Shown: positions 1-8,160 of the stretch, one piece after another
How positions within the stretch are numbered: the first letter of the stretch is position 1
Layout of the letters: every line of letters starts with the position of its first letter
DNA from: Streptomyces alboniger
GTDB taxonomy: Bacteria; Actinomycetota; Actinomycetes; Streptomycetales; Streptomycetaceae
Direction of reading: 5' to 3'
Assembly (NCBI RefSeq): GCF_008704395.1
Contig: NZ_CP023695.1
Span: 6,448,001-6,512,000 of the forward strand
DNA: 64,000 nucleotides
Program-made: the position numbers and the translations under genes
Notes under the pieces: model-generated
What the model was told of the DNA's origin: nothing
The model's input: only the letters and a program-made list of their open reading frames with translations
Database searches by the model: none

Positions 1-158
1 GCGTCGAGGACGAGGCCGTCGTGGGCGGCGAGGGCGTCCAGGAGGAGCGGCAGCCGGTTGTGGGAGGTCACGTTCGGCGAGCGTTCGCCGATCAACGCGA
101 TACGTGCCGTGGGGGAGTTGTGCGCCGCGTCGGCGGTCATGGCTGTGTCAGTCGTCAT
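1..158 (-). CDS. CTP synthase C-terminal-like (amidotransferase fold) protein, 5' fragment
   Basis: Only the first 52 codons are inside the window; the gene continues past the left edge. The visible segment IGERSPNVTSHNRLP followed by LLLDAL resembles the start of the actinobacterial family annotated as CTP synthase C-terminal region-related proteins, which have a class I glutamine amidotransferase fold without the synthetase domain. That match is from memory of the family. In-frame ATG codons lie at 167, 158 and 140; 158 is chosen without strong ribosome-site support. It is transcribed away from the LysR gene, so the roughly 90-base gap between them probably holds both promoters and LysR may control this gene. 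Catalytic residues are outside the window. Confidence 0.5.
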   Translation of the reverse strand, partial: MTTDTAMTADAAHNSPTARIALIGERSPNVTSHNRLPLLLDALAAHDGLVLD

Positions 159-253
159 GCCGATCATCCTGGGCGCGGCCGGCCGTTCACGTCCAACGAT
201 GAAATCTGCATTCTCCATAAGTGTTCCTGATGGGGGTGCGCGATCCTTGGCGC

Positions 254-1120
254 ATGGATCCACACCTCCTGCGTACGTACGTGACGGTGGCCCGCCTCGC
301 CTCCTTCTCCGCGGCCGCGCGCGAACTCGGCTACACCCAGTCCGCCGTCTCCCAGCACATAGCGGCCCTGGAACAGGACCTCGGCGCCGCTCTGCTGACC
401 CGCCGCCCCGTGGCGCCCACCCCGGCGGGCGCGCGCCTCATGGAACACGCGGGCCCCCTGCTGCTGCGCCTCGACGCCGCCCGCGCCGAGGTCATGCGCA
501 TGGCGGCCGCTCCCGAGCAGGGCCTGACGCTGGCCACCACACCGACCGCGCTGACCCGGCGTACGGCCGAGGCACTGCCACCGGCCGGCGTCACCCTGTC
601 CGTGCTGCCCCGCGACGAGATTCCCGCGGCCGTCGCGACCGGTGCCGTCGACCTCGGCCTCGTCGACGGCCTCGCCGCACCGAACGACCCGCTGCGCCTG
701 CCCGACGTGGCACCCCTGACCGCGCGGGGCGTCGGCCAGGAACCCGTCGCCGTGCTGCTCCCCGAAGGCCACCCGCTGGCCCGCCGCACCGGACTGCGCC
801 TCGGCGACCTCGTGTACGCGCGCTGGATCGACGCGCCCGACACGGGCCTGCCGCTGGCCCAACTCCGCGCCGCGAACGGCACAGCGGGCTTCCGGCCCGC
901 GCTGCGCTACGACGGCACGGACCTGCGCACCCTCGCCGCGCTGGCCGCCGCGGGCCACGGCCTGACCCTGCTGCCGCGTGCGGCCGCCGCCGAGGTGCCG
1001 GGCGCGGTCGCCGTGCCGCTGACCGCGCCCCGCGTCGTCCACCGCACGGAGCTGCTGCACGCCGGGACCCTGCGCGGGCCCGCCGCGGCGCTGGCGGCGC
1101 AGCTGGACGTCAGAGCCTGA
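254..1120 (+). CDS. LysR-family transcriptional regulator
   Basis: A 288-residue DNA-binding regulator. Residues 1-60 form the LysR winged helix-turn-helix, with the recognition region ELGYTQSAVSQHIAALE. The rest is a periplasmic-binding-protein-like effector domain of normal length. The start MDPHLLRTY is the usual LysR opening; upstream GTG (221) and ATG (230) codons exist but would add an atypical extension. No good ribosome site precedes the chosen start. It is divergent from the amidotransferase-like gene at the left edge, the classic arrangement for a LysR protein and its target. The effector is unknown. Confidence 0.9.
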   Translation: MDPHLLRTYVTVARLASFSAAARELGYTQSAVSQHIAALEQDLGAALLTRRPVAPTPAGARLMEHAGPLLLRLDAARAEVMRMAAAPEQGLTLATTPTALTRRTAEALPPAGVTLSVLPRDEIPAAVATGAVDLGLVDGLAAPNDPLRLPDVAPLTARGVGQEPVAVLLPEGHPLARRTGLRLGDLVYARWIDAPDTGLPLAQLRAANGTAGFRPALRYDGTDLRTLAALAAAGHGLTLLPRAAAAEVPGAVAVPLTAPRVVHRTELLHAGTLRGPAAALAAQLDVRA

Positions 1121-1185
1121 TCTCACCCGTTCGTGAGGCATCGCCGCCGGGTCGCGCCGGGTAGAGCTGTGGCCGGAGGCGAGCC

Positions 1186-1842
1186 ATGGAACAGACCGCG
1201 TTGCGTCCCAAGCCGATGCCAGGCCGGAGCCCCGGCCGCAGCCCAGGCGACCATTCCGAGAAGGGCCGCCGCCCGTACGCCGTGCGGCGTCGCGGCAGGC
1301 GCCTGACGGCCGTGCTCGGCGGCCTGCTCCTCGCGGTGCTCCTGGTGCTGGCGGGCGTCGGCATCGGCACGGTGGGCGTCACCGTCATCGGCATGGGCGG
1401 AGTCGCCGAGACGGCGAAGGCGGCGGCCCCGCCGGGCGCGCTCCGGCAGGCCGCCGGGGGCCTCGGCGCAGAGGAGCCGAAGTCCGAACCGTCGAGGCCC
1501 GAACCGTCGAAGCCCGCGCCACGGAACTCCGGAGCGGCCGACGGCCCCGCCCCCGCCTCCGCGAATCCCGCCGGGGCCTCCACTCTCGGCGTCGAGGCCG
1601 TCGACGCCCCCGACGGCCGGGGCGCGCTGCTCGTCGGCGTGCACCTCCCGGGCCCGGGCTACGCCGCGGGCCTCGTACGCGGCGACACCCTGCTCGCGTT
1701 CGGCGGGGTACGCGTCGGCTCGGCGGCCGCTCTCGCGTCGGCGGTCGCCGCCGCACAGCCGGGCAAGGAGGTGCCCCTGACGGTCCGCCACAAGAACGGC
1801 AACCGCCAGATCCTCTCCGTCAGGCCGGGCATCGTGACCTGA
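1186..1842 (+). CDS. Membrane-anchored PDZ-domain protein
   Basis: A 218-residue protein with a basic N-terminus (about residues 1-40), one hydrophobic segment (about 41-70), a proline/serine-rich linker containing the imperfect repeat EPSRPEPSKP, and a C-terminal PDZ-like domain (about 134-214). The domain includes VGVHLPGPGYAAGLVRGD, the ligand-binding loop and following helix typical of PDZ domains that read exposed C-termini. There is no protease domain, so it is not a complete HtrA. The topology suggests an extracytoplasmic PDZ domain on a single anchor. A GGAGGCGAG ribosome site precedes the ATG. Partner unknown. Confidence 0.8.
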   Translation: MEQTALRPKPMPGRSPGRSPGDHSEKGRRPYAVRRRGRRLTAVLGGLLLAVLLVLAGVGIGTVGVTVIGMGGVAETAKAAAPPGALRQAAGGLGAEEPKSEPSRPEPSKPAPRNSGAADGPAPASANPAGASTLGVEAVDAPDGRGALLVGVHLPGPGYAAGLVRGDTLLAFGGVRVGSAAALASAVAAAQPGKEVPLTVRHKNGNRQILSVRPGIVT

Positions 1843-1916
1843 GCCAGCCCCTTCGGCCGGCTCGCGGTCACCCGCGGCGGAAGGGAGGATGCTCGCGTAG
1901 CCAACAGGAGGCCCTC

Positions 1917-3041
1917 ATGAGCACCGCGCCCGCGCCCTTCACCGCCGACGACTACAGGGCCCGTATGGAGCGCGCCGCTGCCACGGCCGCCGACGCGGGC
2001 CTCGCGGGCGTCCTCGTCGCCCCCGGCCCCGACCTCGTGTGGCTCACCGGCTACCGGCCGACCGCGCTCACCGAACGCCTGACCGTCCTCGTGCTCGCCG
2101 CCGGACAGGAACCCGTCCTCGTCGTGCCCACCCTGGAGGCCCCGGACGCCGAGCGCGCCGCGGGAGCGCCCGCGCTCACCCTGCGCGACTGGACCGACGG
2201 CAAGGACCCGTACGCCGTCGCCGCCCCGCTCCTGGACGTGTCCGGCCGCTTCGCAGTGAGCGACAACGCCTGGGCGATGCACCTGCTCGGCTTCCAGAAG
2301 GCGCTGCCCGGCACCTCGTACGTCTCCCTCACGGAGGCGCTGCCCATGCTGCGGGCCGTCAAGGACGCCGCCGAGCTGGAACGCCTCGCGGCGGCGGGCG
2401 CGGCGGCCGACGCGGCGTACGAGGAGATCCAGAAGGTCCCCTTCGCGGGCCGCAAGGAGATGGACGTGGCCGCTGATCTGGCCGGTCTGCTACGGCGGTT
2501 CGGACACTCCCAGGTGGACTTCACCGTCGTCGGCTCCGGTCCCAACGGCGCCAATCCCCACCACGAGGCGGGCGAACGCGTTATCGAACACGGCGACATG
2601 GTCGTCCTCGACTTCGGCGGCCTGCTCCACGGCTACGGCTCGGACACCTCCCGCACGGTCCACGTGGGCGAGCCGACCGCCGAGGAGCGGCGCGTGCACG
2701 ACGTGGTGCGCGAGGCGCAGGCGGCGGGCTGCGCGGCGGTGCGGCCCGGGGCGGCCTGCCAGGACGTCGACCGGGCGGCCCGCGCCGTGATCACCGAGTT
2801 CGGCTACGGCGACTACTTCATCCACCGGACCGGCCACGGCATCGGCGTCACCACCCACGAACCGCCCTACATGATCGAGGGCGAGGAGCAGCCCCTCGTG
2901 CCCGGCATGTGCTTCTCCGTGGAGCCCGGCGTCTACCTGCCCGGCCGCTTCGGCGTACGCATCGAGGACATCGTGACCGTCACCGACGACGGCGGGCGGC
3001 GCCTCAACAACACCGCCCGCGACATGGCCATCGTCGACTGA
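1917..3041 (+). CDS. M24-family Xaa-Pro peptidase
   Basis: A 374-residue metallopeptidase of the aminopeptidase P/prolidase type. The N-terminal creatinase-like domain is about residues 10-145 and the pita-bread catalytic domain about 155-370. The five expected metal ligands are visible: D232 and D243 (VVLDFGG and GSDTSR), H307 (HRTGHGIG), E336 (SVEPGVY) and E350 (VRIEDI). A strong AGGAGG sits just upstream of the ATG. It probably cleaves N-terminal residues preceding proline in cytoplasmic peptides. It converges on the broken aldo/keto reductase gene with 27 bases between stops. Confidence 0.92.
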   Translation: MSTAPAPFTADDYRARMERAAATAADAGLAGVLVAPGPDLVWLTGYRPTALTERLTVLVLAAGQEPVLVVPTLEAPDAERAAGAPALTLRDWTDGKDPYAVAAPLLDVSGRFAVSDNAWAMHLLGFQKALPGTSYVSLTEALPMLRAVKDAAELERLAAAGAAADAAYEEIQKVPFAGRKEMDVAADLAGLLRRFGHSQVDFTVVGSGPNGANPHHEAGERVIEHGDMVVLDFGGLLHGYGSDTSRTVHVGEPTAEERRVHDVVREAQAAGCAAVRPGAACQDVDRAARAVITEFGYGDYFIHRTGHGIGVTTHEPPYMIEGEEQPLVPGMCFSVEPGVYLPGRFGVRIEDIVTVTDDGGRRLNNTARDMAIVD

Positions 3042-3068
3042 CCGCTCAGGACGTCCGGTTGAGGGGCG

Positions 3069-3916
3069 TCAGGCGAAGTCCGTCCGGGGCCCGCTGCGTG
3101 GCTCGCGGCCCGGGTAGTACGCGAGGACGTTGTACGGGTACGGCAGCGGACGCGCGCTCGCCGACGTCAGCCGCTCCTGCTGCTCGGGCGTCAACTCCCA
3201 GTCCACACAGCCGAGGTTGTCCGTCAGCTGCTCCACCGACCGGGCCCCCACGATCGGCGCGGTCACTCCCGGACGCTGGAGGAGCCACCGCAGGGCGACC
3301 TGGGCCGGTGTGCGGCCCGCCTCCTCGGCGACGTCCAGGAGCGCGTCGACGACCCGCCACGTCTCCTCGGTATTCCGCTCCTGCCAGGCGTCCGAGCCCC
3401 GCGCGCCCTGCGGGGGCGCGGCCATGCCGCGGCGGAACTTGCCCGACAGCCAGCCGCCCTGCAAGGGGCTGTACGGGATGACGCCCACGCCCTCCGCCTC
3501 GCTGAGCGGCAGCAGCTCCCACTCGGCCTCGCGCACCAGGAGGTTGTACACCGGCTGGAGGCAGGAGTACGGCTCCCAGCCGCGCGCCCGCGCCACGTCA
3601 AGGGCCTTCTGCAACTGGGCCGGGGAGTGGTTGCTCGCGCCGAGGTAGCGCACCTTGCCCGCCTTCACGAGGGTGTCCAGCGTGGACAGGGTCTCCTCGA
3701 TCGGCGTCGTCGCGTCCCACACATGTGTCTGGTACAGGTCGATGTGGTCGGTGCCGAGGCGGCGCAGGCTCGCCTCCACCGCCGACAGGATGTGCTTGCG
3801 GCTCAGCCCGCCCGCGTTCGGGGCGTCGCCTCGTCCGCGCCGCTGCCGAACATCATCGCGCCGAAGCACAACTCGCTGACGCGCAGCCCCGTCCGGCCGA
3901 GGAATCGCTGCTTCAT
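3069..3916 (-). pseudogene. Aldo/keto reductase, inactivated by internal deletion and frameshift
   Basis: The ATG at 3916 has a GGGAGG ribosome site and encodes a normal aldo/keto reductase start ([20 protein letters not shown], then [11 protein letters not shown]). At about 3820-3827 the reading frame is lost. The family sequence resumes in another frame at [11 protein letters not shown] and runs to the normal C-terminus at 3069. Compared with my knowledge of the family, about 55 residues between these pieces are missing. That stretch should contain the catalytic Asp, Tyr and Lys of the tetrad; only the later His (YQTHVWD) remains. The gene therefore cannot make an active reductase. The junction could also be an assembly error, but the missing length is too large for a simple base-call error. 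Confidence 0.85.
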
Positions 3917-3979
3917 GGCGTGCCTCCCCTTGGTGGGCCCTCAAGATAGGCGCTTCGGCGGGCCGTGTGGACAGCTGCT

Positions 3980-5725
3980 CTAGGCGACGCCCACGACAGC
4001 GCACGACTCGCCGGGCAGCCGCAGCACGCCGTCCGCGCCGGGCGGCTCGACCGGCTCCCAGGCGGCGAGCACGCGCGCGTGGTTGTTCCCGAGCGGGACG
4101 GCGGCGGGATCCTTGCCGAAGTTCACAGCGACCTTCAGGTCCCCGCGCCGGAACGCGAACCAGCGCGCCTGTTCGTCGTACGCGACCCGCACCGCCGCCA
4201 GGTCGGGATCCATCAGGTCGGCGCGGGCGCGCCGCAGGGAGATCAACTCGCGGTGCCAGGCGAGCACGCGCGCGTGGTGCCCCGATTCCGGCTGAGACCA
4301 GTCGAGGCAGGACCGCTCGCGGGTGGCCGGGTCCTGCGGGTCGGGAATGTCCTCCTCCGCCCAGCCGTGCGCGGCGAACTCCCGCCGCCTGCCCCGGCGC
4401 ACGGCCTCGGCCAGCTCGGGATCGGTGTGGTCGGTGAAGAACTGCCAGGGCGTCGTGGCCCCCCACTCCTCGCCCATGAAGAGCATGGGCGTGAAGGGGC
4501 CCGTGAGCGTCAGCGTGGCCGCGCAGGCGAGCAGGCCGGGGGAGAGGGAGGCGGAGAGCCGGTCGCCCTGCGCGCGGTTGCCGATCTGGTCGTGGGTCTG
4601 CGCGTACCCGAGGAAGCGGTGGGCGGGCGTCCGCGCACGGTCCACGGGGCGGCCGTGGGCGCGCCCGCGGAACGTCGAGTACGTCCCGTCGTGGAAAAAG
4701 CCGCGCGTCATCGTCTTGGCGAGTGCGGCGAGCGGGGCCCGTGCGAAGTCTTCGTAGTAGCCCTGCGACTCGCCGGTGAGCGCGGTGTGCAGCGCGTGGT
4801 GGAAGTCGTCGTTCCACTGCGCGTGCAGACCGAGGCCGCCGCTCGCGCGCGGGGTGACGACGCGGGGGTCGCCCAGATCGGACTCGCCGATCAGGGCCAG
4901 CGGCCTGCCGAGATCGCCCGCCAGGGAGTCGACGGCCGTGGACAGCTCCTCCAGGAAGTGGCACGCGCGCGTGTCCCGCAGCGCGTGCACCGCGTCGAGC
5001 CGCAGCCCGTCGAGCCGGTAGTCCCGCAGCCAGGCGAGCGCGCTGCCGATCAGATAGGCGCGCACCTCGTCCGAGCCCGGCGCGTCCAGATTGACCGCGG
5101 AGCCCCAGGGCGTGTGGTGCGTCTCGGTGAAGTACGGGCCGAAGGCGGGCAGGTAATTGCCGGACGGACCGAGGTGGTTGTGCACGACGTCCAGGACCAC
5201 GCCGAGGCCCTGCGCGTGCGCCGCGTCGACAAAACGCTTCAGCGCCTCCGGGCCGCCGTAGGGCTCGTGCACCGCCCACAGGGACACTCCCTCGTACCCC
5301 CAGCCGTGCCGGCCGGGGAAGGGGCACAGCGGCATCAGCTCCACATGGGTGACGCCGAGGTCCGCGAGGTGTTGGAGCCGGTCCGCCGCCGCGTCGAGCG
5401 TGCCCTCGCGCGTGTACGTCCCCACGTGCAGCTCGTACAGGACCGCCTCCCGCACGCCGCGCCCCGCCCATGGCGTCCGCCACGCGTACCGCTCGTGCTC
5501 GACGACCGCGCTGAGGCCGTCGGGGCCGTCCGGCTGGCGGCGCGAGCGCGGGTCCGGCAGCACGGGGCCGCCGTCCAGCGAGAAGCCGTAGCGCGTCCCG
5601 TCCCCGGCCTCCGCGTCCGCCGTCCACCAGCCCGCGCGGTCCCCGTCGCGCTCCATCGCGCGCGTGGCGCCCGCGCACTCCAGAGTGACCTGCCCGGCCT
5701 GCGGCGCCCACACTTCGAACCTCAC
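3980..5725 (-). CDS. treZ: Malto-oligosyltrehalose trehalohydrolase
   Basis: A 581-residue GH13 enzyme that releases trehalose from maltooligosyltrehalose, the second step of the TreY/TreZ route from glycogen or maltodextrins. The N-terminal beta-sandwich ([10 protein letters not shown], residues 2-90) is followed by the catalytic barrel. It carries DVVHNHLGP (about 179-187), the nucleophile Asp in [10 protein letters not shown] (D244), the acid/base Glu in LIGESDL (E281) and THDQIGNRA. The GTG at 5725 was chosen because GAGGGGG lies about 11 bases upstream and the protein then begins with the family's first strand; the open frame continues 5' without homology. treY lies on the same strand 2.4 kb upstream, with the M14 and FHA genes in between. 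Confidence 0.93.
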   Translation of the reverse strand: MRFEVWAPQAGQVTLECAGATRAMERDGDRAGWWTADAEAGDGTRYGFSLDGGPVLPDPRSRRQPDGPDGLSAVVEHERYAWRTPWAGRGVREAVLYELHVGTYTREGTLDAAADRLQHLADLGVTHVELMPLCPFPGRHGWGYEGVSLWAVHEPYGGPEALKRFVDAAHAQGLGVVLDVVHNHLGPSGNYLPAFGPYFTETHHTPWGSAVNLDAPGSDEVRAYLIGSALAWLRDYRLDGLRLDAVHALRDTRACHFLEELSTAVDSLAGDLGRPLALIGESDLGDPRVVTPRASGGLGLHAQWNDDFHHALHTALTGESQGYYEDFARAPLAALAKTMTRGFFHDGTYSTFRGRAHGRPVDRARTPAHRFLGYAQTHDQIGNRAQGDRLSASLSPGLLACAATLTLTGPFTPMLFMGEEWGATTPWQFFTDHTDPELAEAVRRGRRREFAAHGWAEEDIPDPQDPATRERSCLDWSQPESGHHARVLAWHRELISLRRARADLMDPDLAAVRVAYDEQARWFAFRRGDLKVAVNFGKDPAAVPLGNNHARVLAAWEPVEPPGADGVLRLPGESCAVVGVA

Positions 5726-5868
5726 CGACGTGCCCCCTCGTCCGCTGTTCGTCACACCTGCGTCCCATGGTGCGTCAGAAGTCGCCTGTTCGTGGGCGGA
5801 AGAGATCGATCGACCGCCGCCCGCGCCCATTCTGGACACCTGGGGCGAGGTTGCCCGACAATCCCTTG

Positions 5869-6420
5869 GTGACATCCTCTTTCGAGTTCTCCACGTACCC
5901 CGCGCGGGTGACGGACGCCGAGCGCGACCGGGCGCTGGACGCACTCAAGGAGGGCGCGGCCGTCGGCAGGCTCTCGCACGACACCTTCCTGCGGCGCATG
6001 GAACTCGTCCTCGCCGCCCGCAGGCCCGACGAACTGGCCGCCCTCACCGCCGATCTGCGGACCGAGGGCCGCTGGTCGCGGATGGTGCTCGGCAGCGTGG
6101 AAGCGGTCTCCGGGTTCACCATGAAGCTGCGCAGGGCCTGGCAGGCCGAGCGCCTGCCGAAGCTGCTGCTGCCCTCGCCCGACAGCCCCTACCCCCTGCG
6201 GATCGGCCGTGACCCGGCCAATGGCCTGCGGCTCAGCCACGACACGGTCTCGCGCGTGCACGCCGAGCTGCGCCGGCAGGGCGGCATGTGGGTGCTGCGC
6301 GACCTCGGCTCCACCAACGGCACGTCCGTGAACGGCCGCAGGGTGACCGGCGCCGCGCTCGTCCAGGACGGCGACCTGGTGAGCTTCGGGCGGATGGCCT
6401 TCCGCCTGGCCGTGAGCTGA
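5869..6420 (+). CDS. DUF1707 plus FHA-domain protein
   Basis: A 183-residue cytoplasmic protein. Residues about 9-61 (VTDAERDRALDALKEG to DELAALTADL) match the short DUF1707 domain common in actinobacteria. Residues about 100-183 form a forkhead-associated phosphothreonine-binding domain with the conserved GRD, SRVHAEL and GSTNGTSVNG elements. It probably reads Ser/Thr kinase signalling; no kinase is in the window. The GTG at 5869 is chosen because DUF1707 begins soon after it; an in-frame start at 5767 would add a low-complexity arginine-rich stretch. It is divergent from treZ and ends at a bidirectional hairpin. Confidence 0.85.
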   Translation: MTSSFEFSTYPARVTDAERDRALDALKEGAAVGRLSHDTFLRRMELVLAARRPDELAALTADLRTEGRWSRMVLGSVEAVSGFTMKLRRAWQAERLPKLLLPSPDSPYPLRIGRDPANGLRLSHDTVSRVHAELRRQGGMWVLRDLGSTNGTSVNGRRVTGAALVQDGDLVSFGRMAFRLAVS

Positions 6421-6437
6421 GCCCCGGCCGCGCGCCC

Positions 6438-6464
6438 GACCGGCCCCGGTAGGCGGGGCCGGTC
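6438..6464. terminator. Bidirectional hairpin terminator
   Basis: A perfect 10-bp stem (GACCGGCCCC / GGGGCCGGTC) with a 7-base loop lies between the convergent ends of the FHA gene and the M14 carboxypeptidase gene. Its right arm overlaps the M14 stop codon. There is no clear T-run, as is usual for Streptomyces terminators. Confidence 0.7.
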
Positions 6465-7797
6465 ACTTCTGTAGCTGTACGCGCGCGTGGCGCGCGGCGG
6501 CCACCGCGGTCCGTGACTGGTGCTCCACCTGGTGCTCCAGCGGCACCCACCGCGCCTCGAACCGCTCGGCGAAGGCCTCGCTCCACCGTGTCACGAGCCG
6601 GTCGAGGCGGGGCGCCGCCCGGTCGCCCGCCTCGTCGAGGACCCGCAGCAGCATCGCGGCCGCCCGCAGCGGCAGGCGCCGCCCGAACGCGTCGACGCTC
6701 CCGACGTACGCCACGGTGGTGTCCGCGGGCGGCAGGCGGACCCAGTCGTCGGCGAGGCCCGGCGCCAGCGCGAGTCCCCAGCGCGCGGCCCGCAGCAGCG
6801 GCCCGGCGTGGCCGGCCAGCCGGGGCAGCGCCTCGGCCAGGATCTCCTCGACGAGCCTGCCGTCCCTGCGCAGCCGCCGCGCGAGCGCCCGCAGGGCCGG
6901 TCCCGGCGCCGGGTGCGGCGCCGGGTCGTCGACGAGGTCGCTCGCCCACATCGGCACCTCGACGATCGCGGTACGGCCGCCGTACCGATGGGCGTGGTGC
7001 CAGGTGGTGAGCCGGGCGTCCTCGGGCAGGCTCGGGTAGGCCGCCGCCGCCCCGGGCCCCGGCAGTACGTGGACGCCGGGCCCGGAGACCGGCCAGCCCG
7101 CGGCGTCCGACGCGCCCGTCTCCACCGGAATGTGCAGCTCCGCCGCCGACTTGGCGAAGGGCTCCGCGAGGCCGGGGATGTCCTCCGTCAGCTGCACCCA
7201 ACTGCCGCCCAGATCGGTGCCGTGCAGGGACACCTGCAAATAGGGCCGCAGCTCGTCGATGACGGCGGTCAGGGCGCGCGTCTCGGGCGGCAGCCGGTGA
7301 GGAGGCAGTACGGAGGGCGACCACTCGGGCTGCTCCGGACCCGCGGGGCGGAAGAAGTGCCGGTGGTAGTCGAGGAGCGAGCGCGGGGCGGGGGTGCGGT
7401 GCAGGCTCGCGCCGTCCGGGTCCGCGCAGAGCAGGAAGTGCCAGGAGGTGTCGGCGCGCAGCCGGGCGTCGCGCAGGGTCCGCTCGGCGAGGTGCAGGAG
7501 GGTCGAGCCGCCGGCGGGCTCGTTGGCGTGGGCGCCCGCGACGACGAGGACCGCGCGGGAGGCGTGCCCCACGGACAGCAGGTGGAGGGGCCTTCCCGCG
7601 CGTGAGGTGCCGATCTGGCGCAGGGCGGTCAGTTCGGGGCGGTGTTCGGCCAATTGCCGAGCAGCGGCGATGAGTTCCGGAACAGTGGGATAGCGCTGCA
7701 CCGCCAGTTGACTCACCCCCGTCCGGTCCGCCACCGACGCAATCCGCAGTACGCCACGCCCCCGAGCGGGTGTCAAGGACACGCGCGATAGGGGCAT
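6463..7797 (-). CDS. M14-family zinc carboxypeptidase
   Basis: A 444-residue protein from the chosen ATG. The carboxypeptidase signatures are present: zinc ligands in GAHANEPAGG (H90, E93), the third zinc His in SLHGTDLGG, and the catalytic Glu in AIVEVPMW. The N-terminus is uncertain. The sequence to about residue 35 is not conserved-looking and includes other possible in-frame starts, for example GTG at 7734. The open frame also runs upstream to 7905 without homology. No secretion signal is evident, so it may act on intracellular peptides. It lies between treY and treZ on the same strand, with no obvious functional link to trehalose. Confidence 0.8.
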   Translation of the reverse strand: MPLSRVSLTPARGRGVLRIASVADRTGVSQLAVQRYPTVPELIAAARQLAEHRPELTALRQIGTSRAGRPLHLLSVGHASRAVLVVAGAHANEPAGGSTLLHLAERTLRDARLRADTSWHFLLCADPDGASLHRTPAPRSLLDYHRHFFRPAGPEQPEWSPSVLPPHRLPPETRALTAVIDELRPYLQVSLHGTDLGGSWVQLTEDIPGLAEPFAKSAAELHIPVETGASDAAGWPVSGPGVHVLPGPGAAAAYPSLPEDARLTTWHHAHRYGGRTAIVEVPMWASDLVDDPAPHPAPGPALRALARRLRRDGRLVEEILAEALPRLAGHAGPLLRAARWGLALAPGLADDWVRLPPADTTVAYVGSVDAFGRRLPLRAAAMLLRVLDEAGDRAAPRLDRLVTRWSEAFAERFEARWVPLEHQVEHQSRTAVAAARHARVQLQK

Positions 7798-8160
7798 TTG
7801 TACGACGCCGCCACCTCTGTCCCTGCCTCCCGCACACCTGTACGGAACCCACGCGGGCCCCCTGTCCCGCCACGGGCCTGTGCCTTGCGGGTGGCTCGGT
7901 TTCACCGTTCCTGCGGGCGTGGTGGCGGCGCATCCTGATCGCGGCGCGGGCCGTGCCGCCCCTGGCGCAGTGTCCCGTCCCCAGCCCCTGGGTCGCTCTC
8001 CGCCCCGCGGCTGCGGCAGCCGGGCGCCCGGACCGGCACGGGCTGTGCCGTGCGGGCAGCCTGGCCACGGCCCCCTGCGGCCCTACGGGCACGACCCGGG
8101 GCGCACCCCGATCGCGCCGCGGGCCATTGCCTACCGGCAGTTCGCCGTCCCGATCCGCCG
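7798..8160. other. Intergenic region between treY and the M14 gene
   Basis: About 360 bases of very GC-rich sequence with no convincing gene. Open frames cross it on both strands but give arginine- and proline-rich low-complexity translations and resemble no family. A perfect hairpin CGGCAC/GTGCCG lies at 8034-8050. The region must contain the M14 promoter and possibly a treY terminator; neither could be fixed. Confidence 0.5.

Noticed and set aside
3069..5768. A single 899-codon frame spanning the reductase and trehalohydrolase region
   Set aside because: Only its C-terminal part is a real (broken) gene; the rest is the antisense-like shadow of treZ in another frame.
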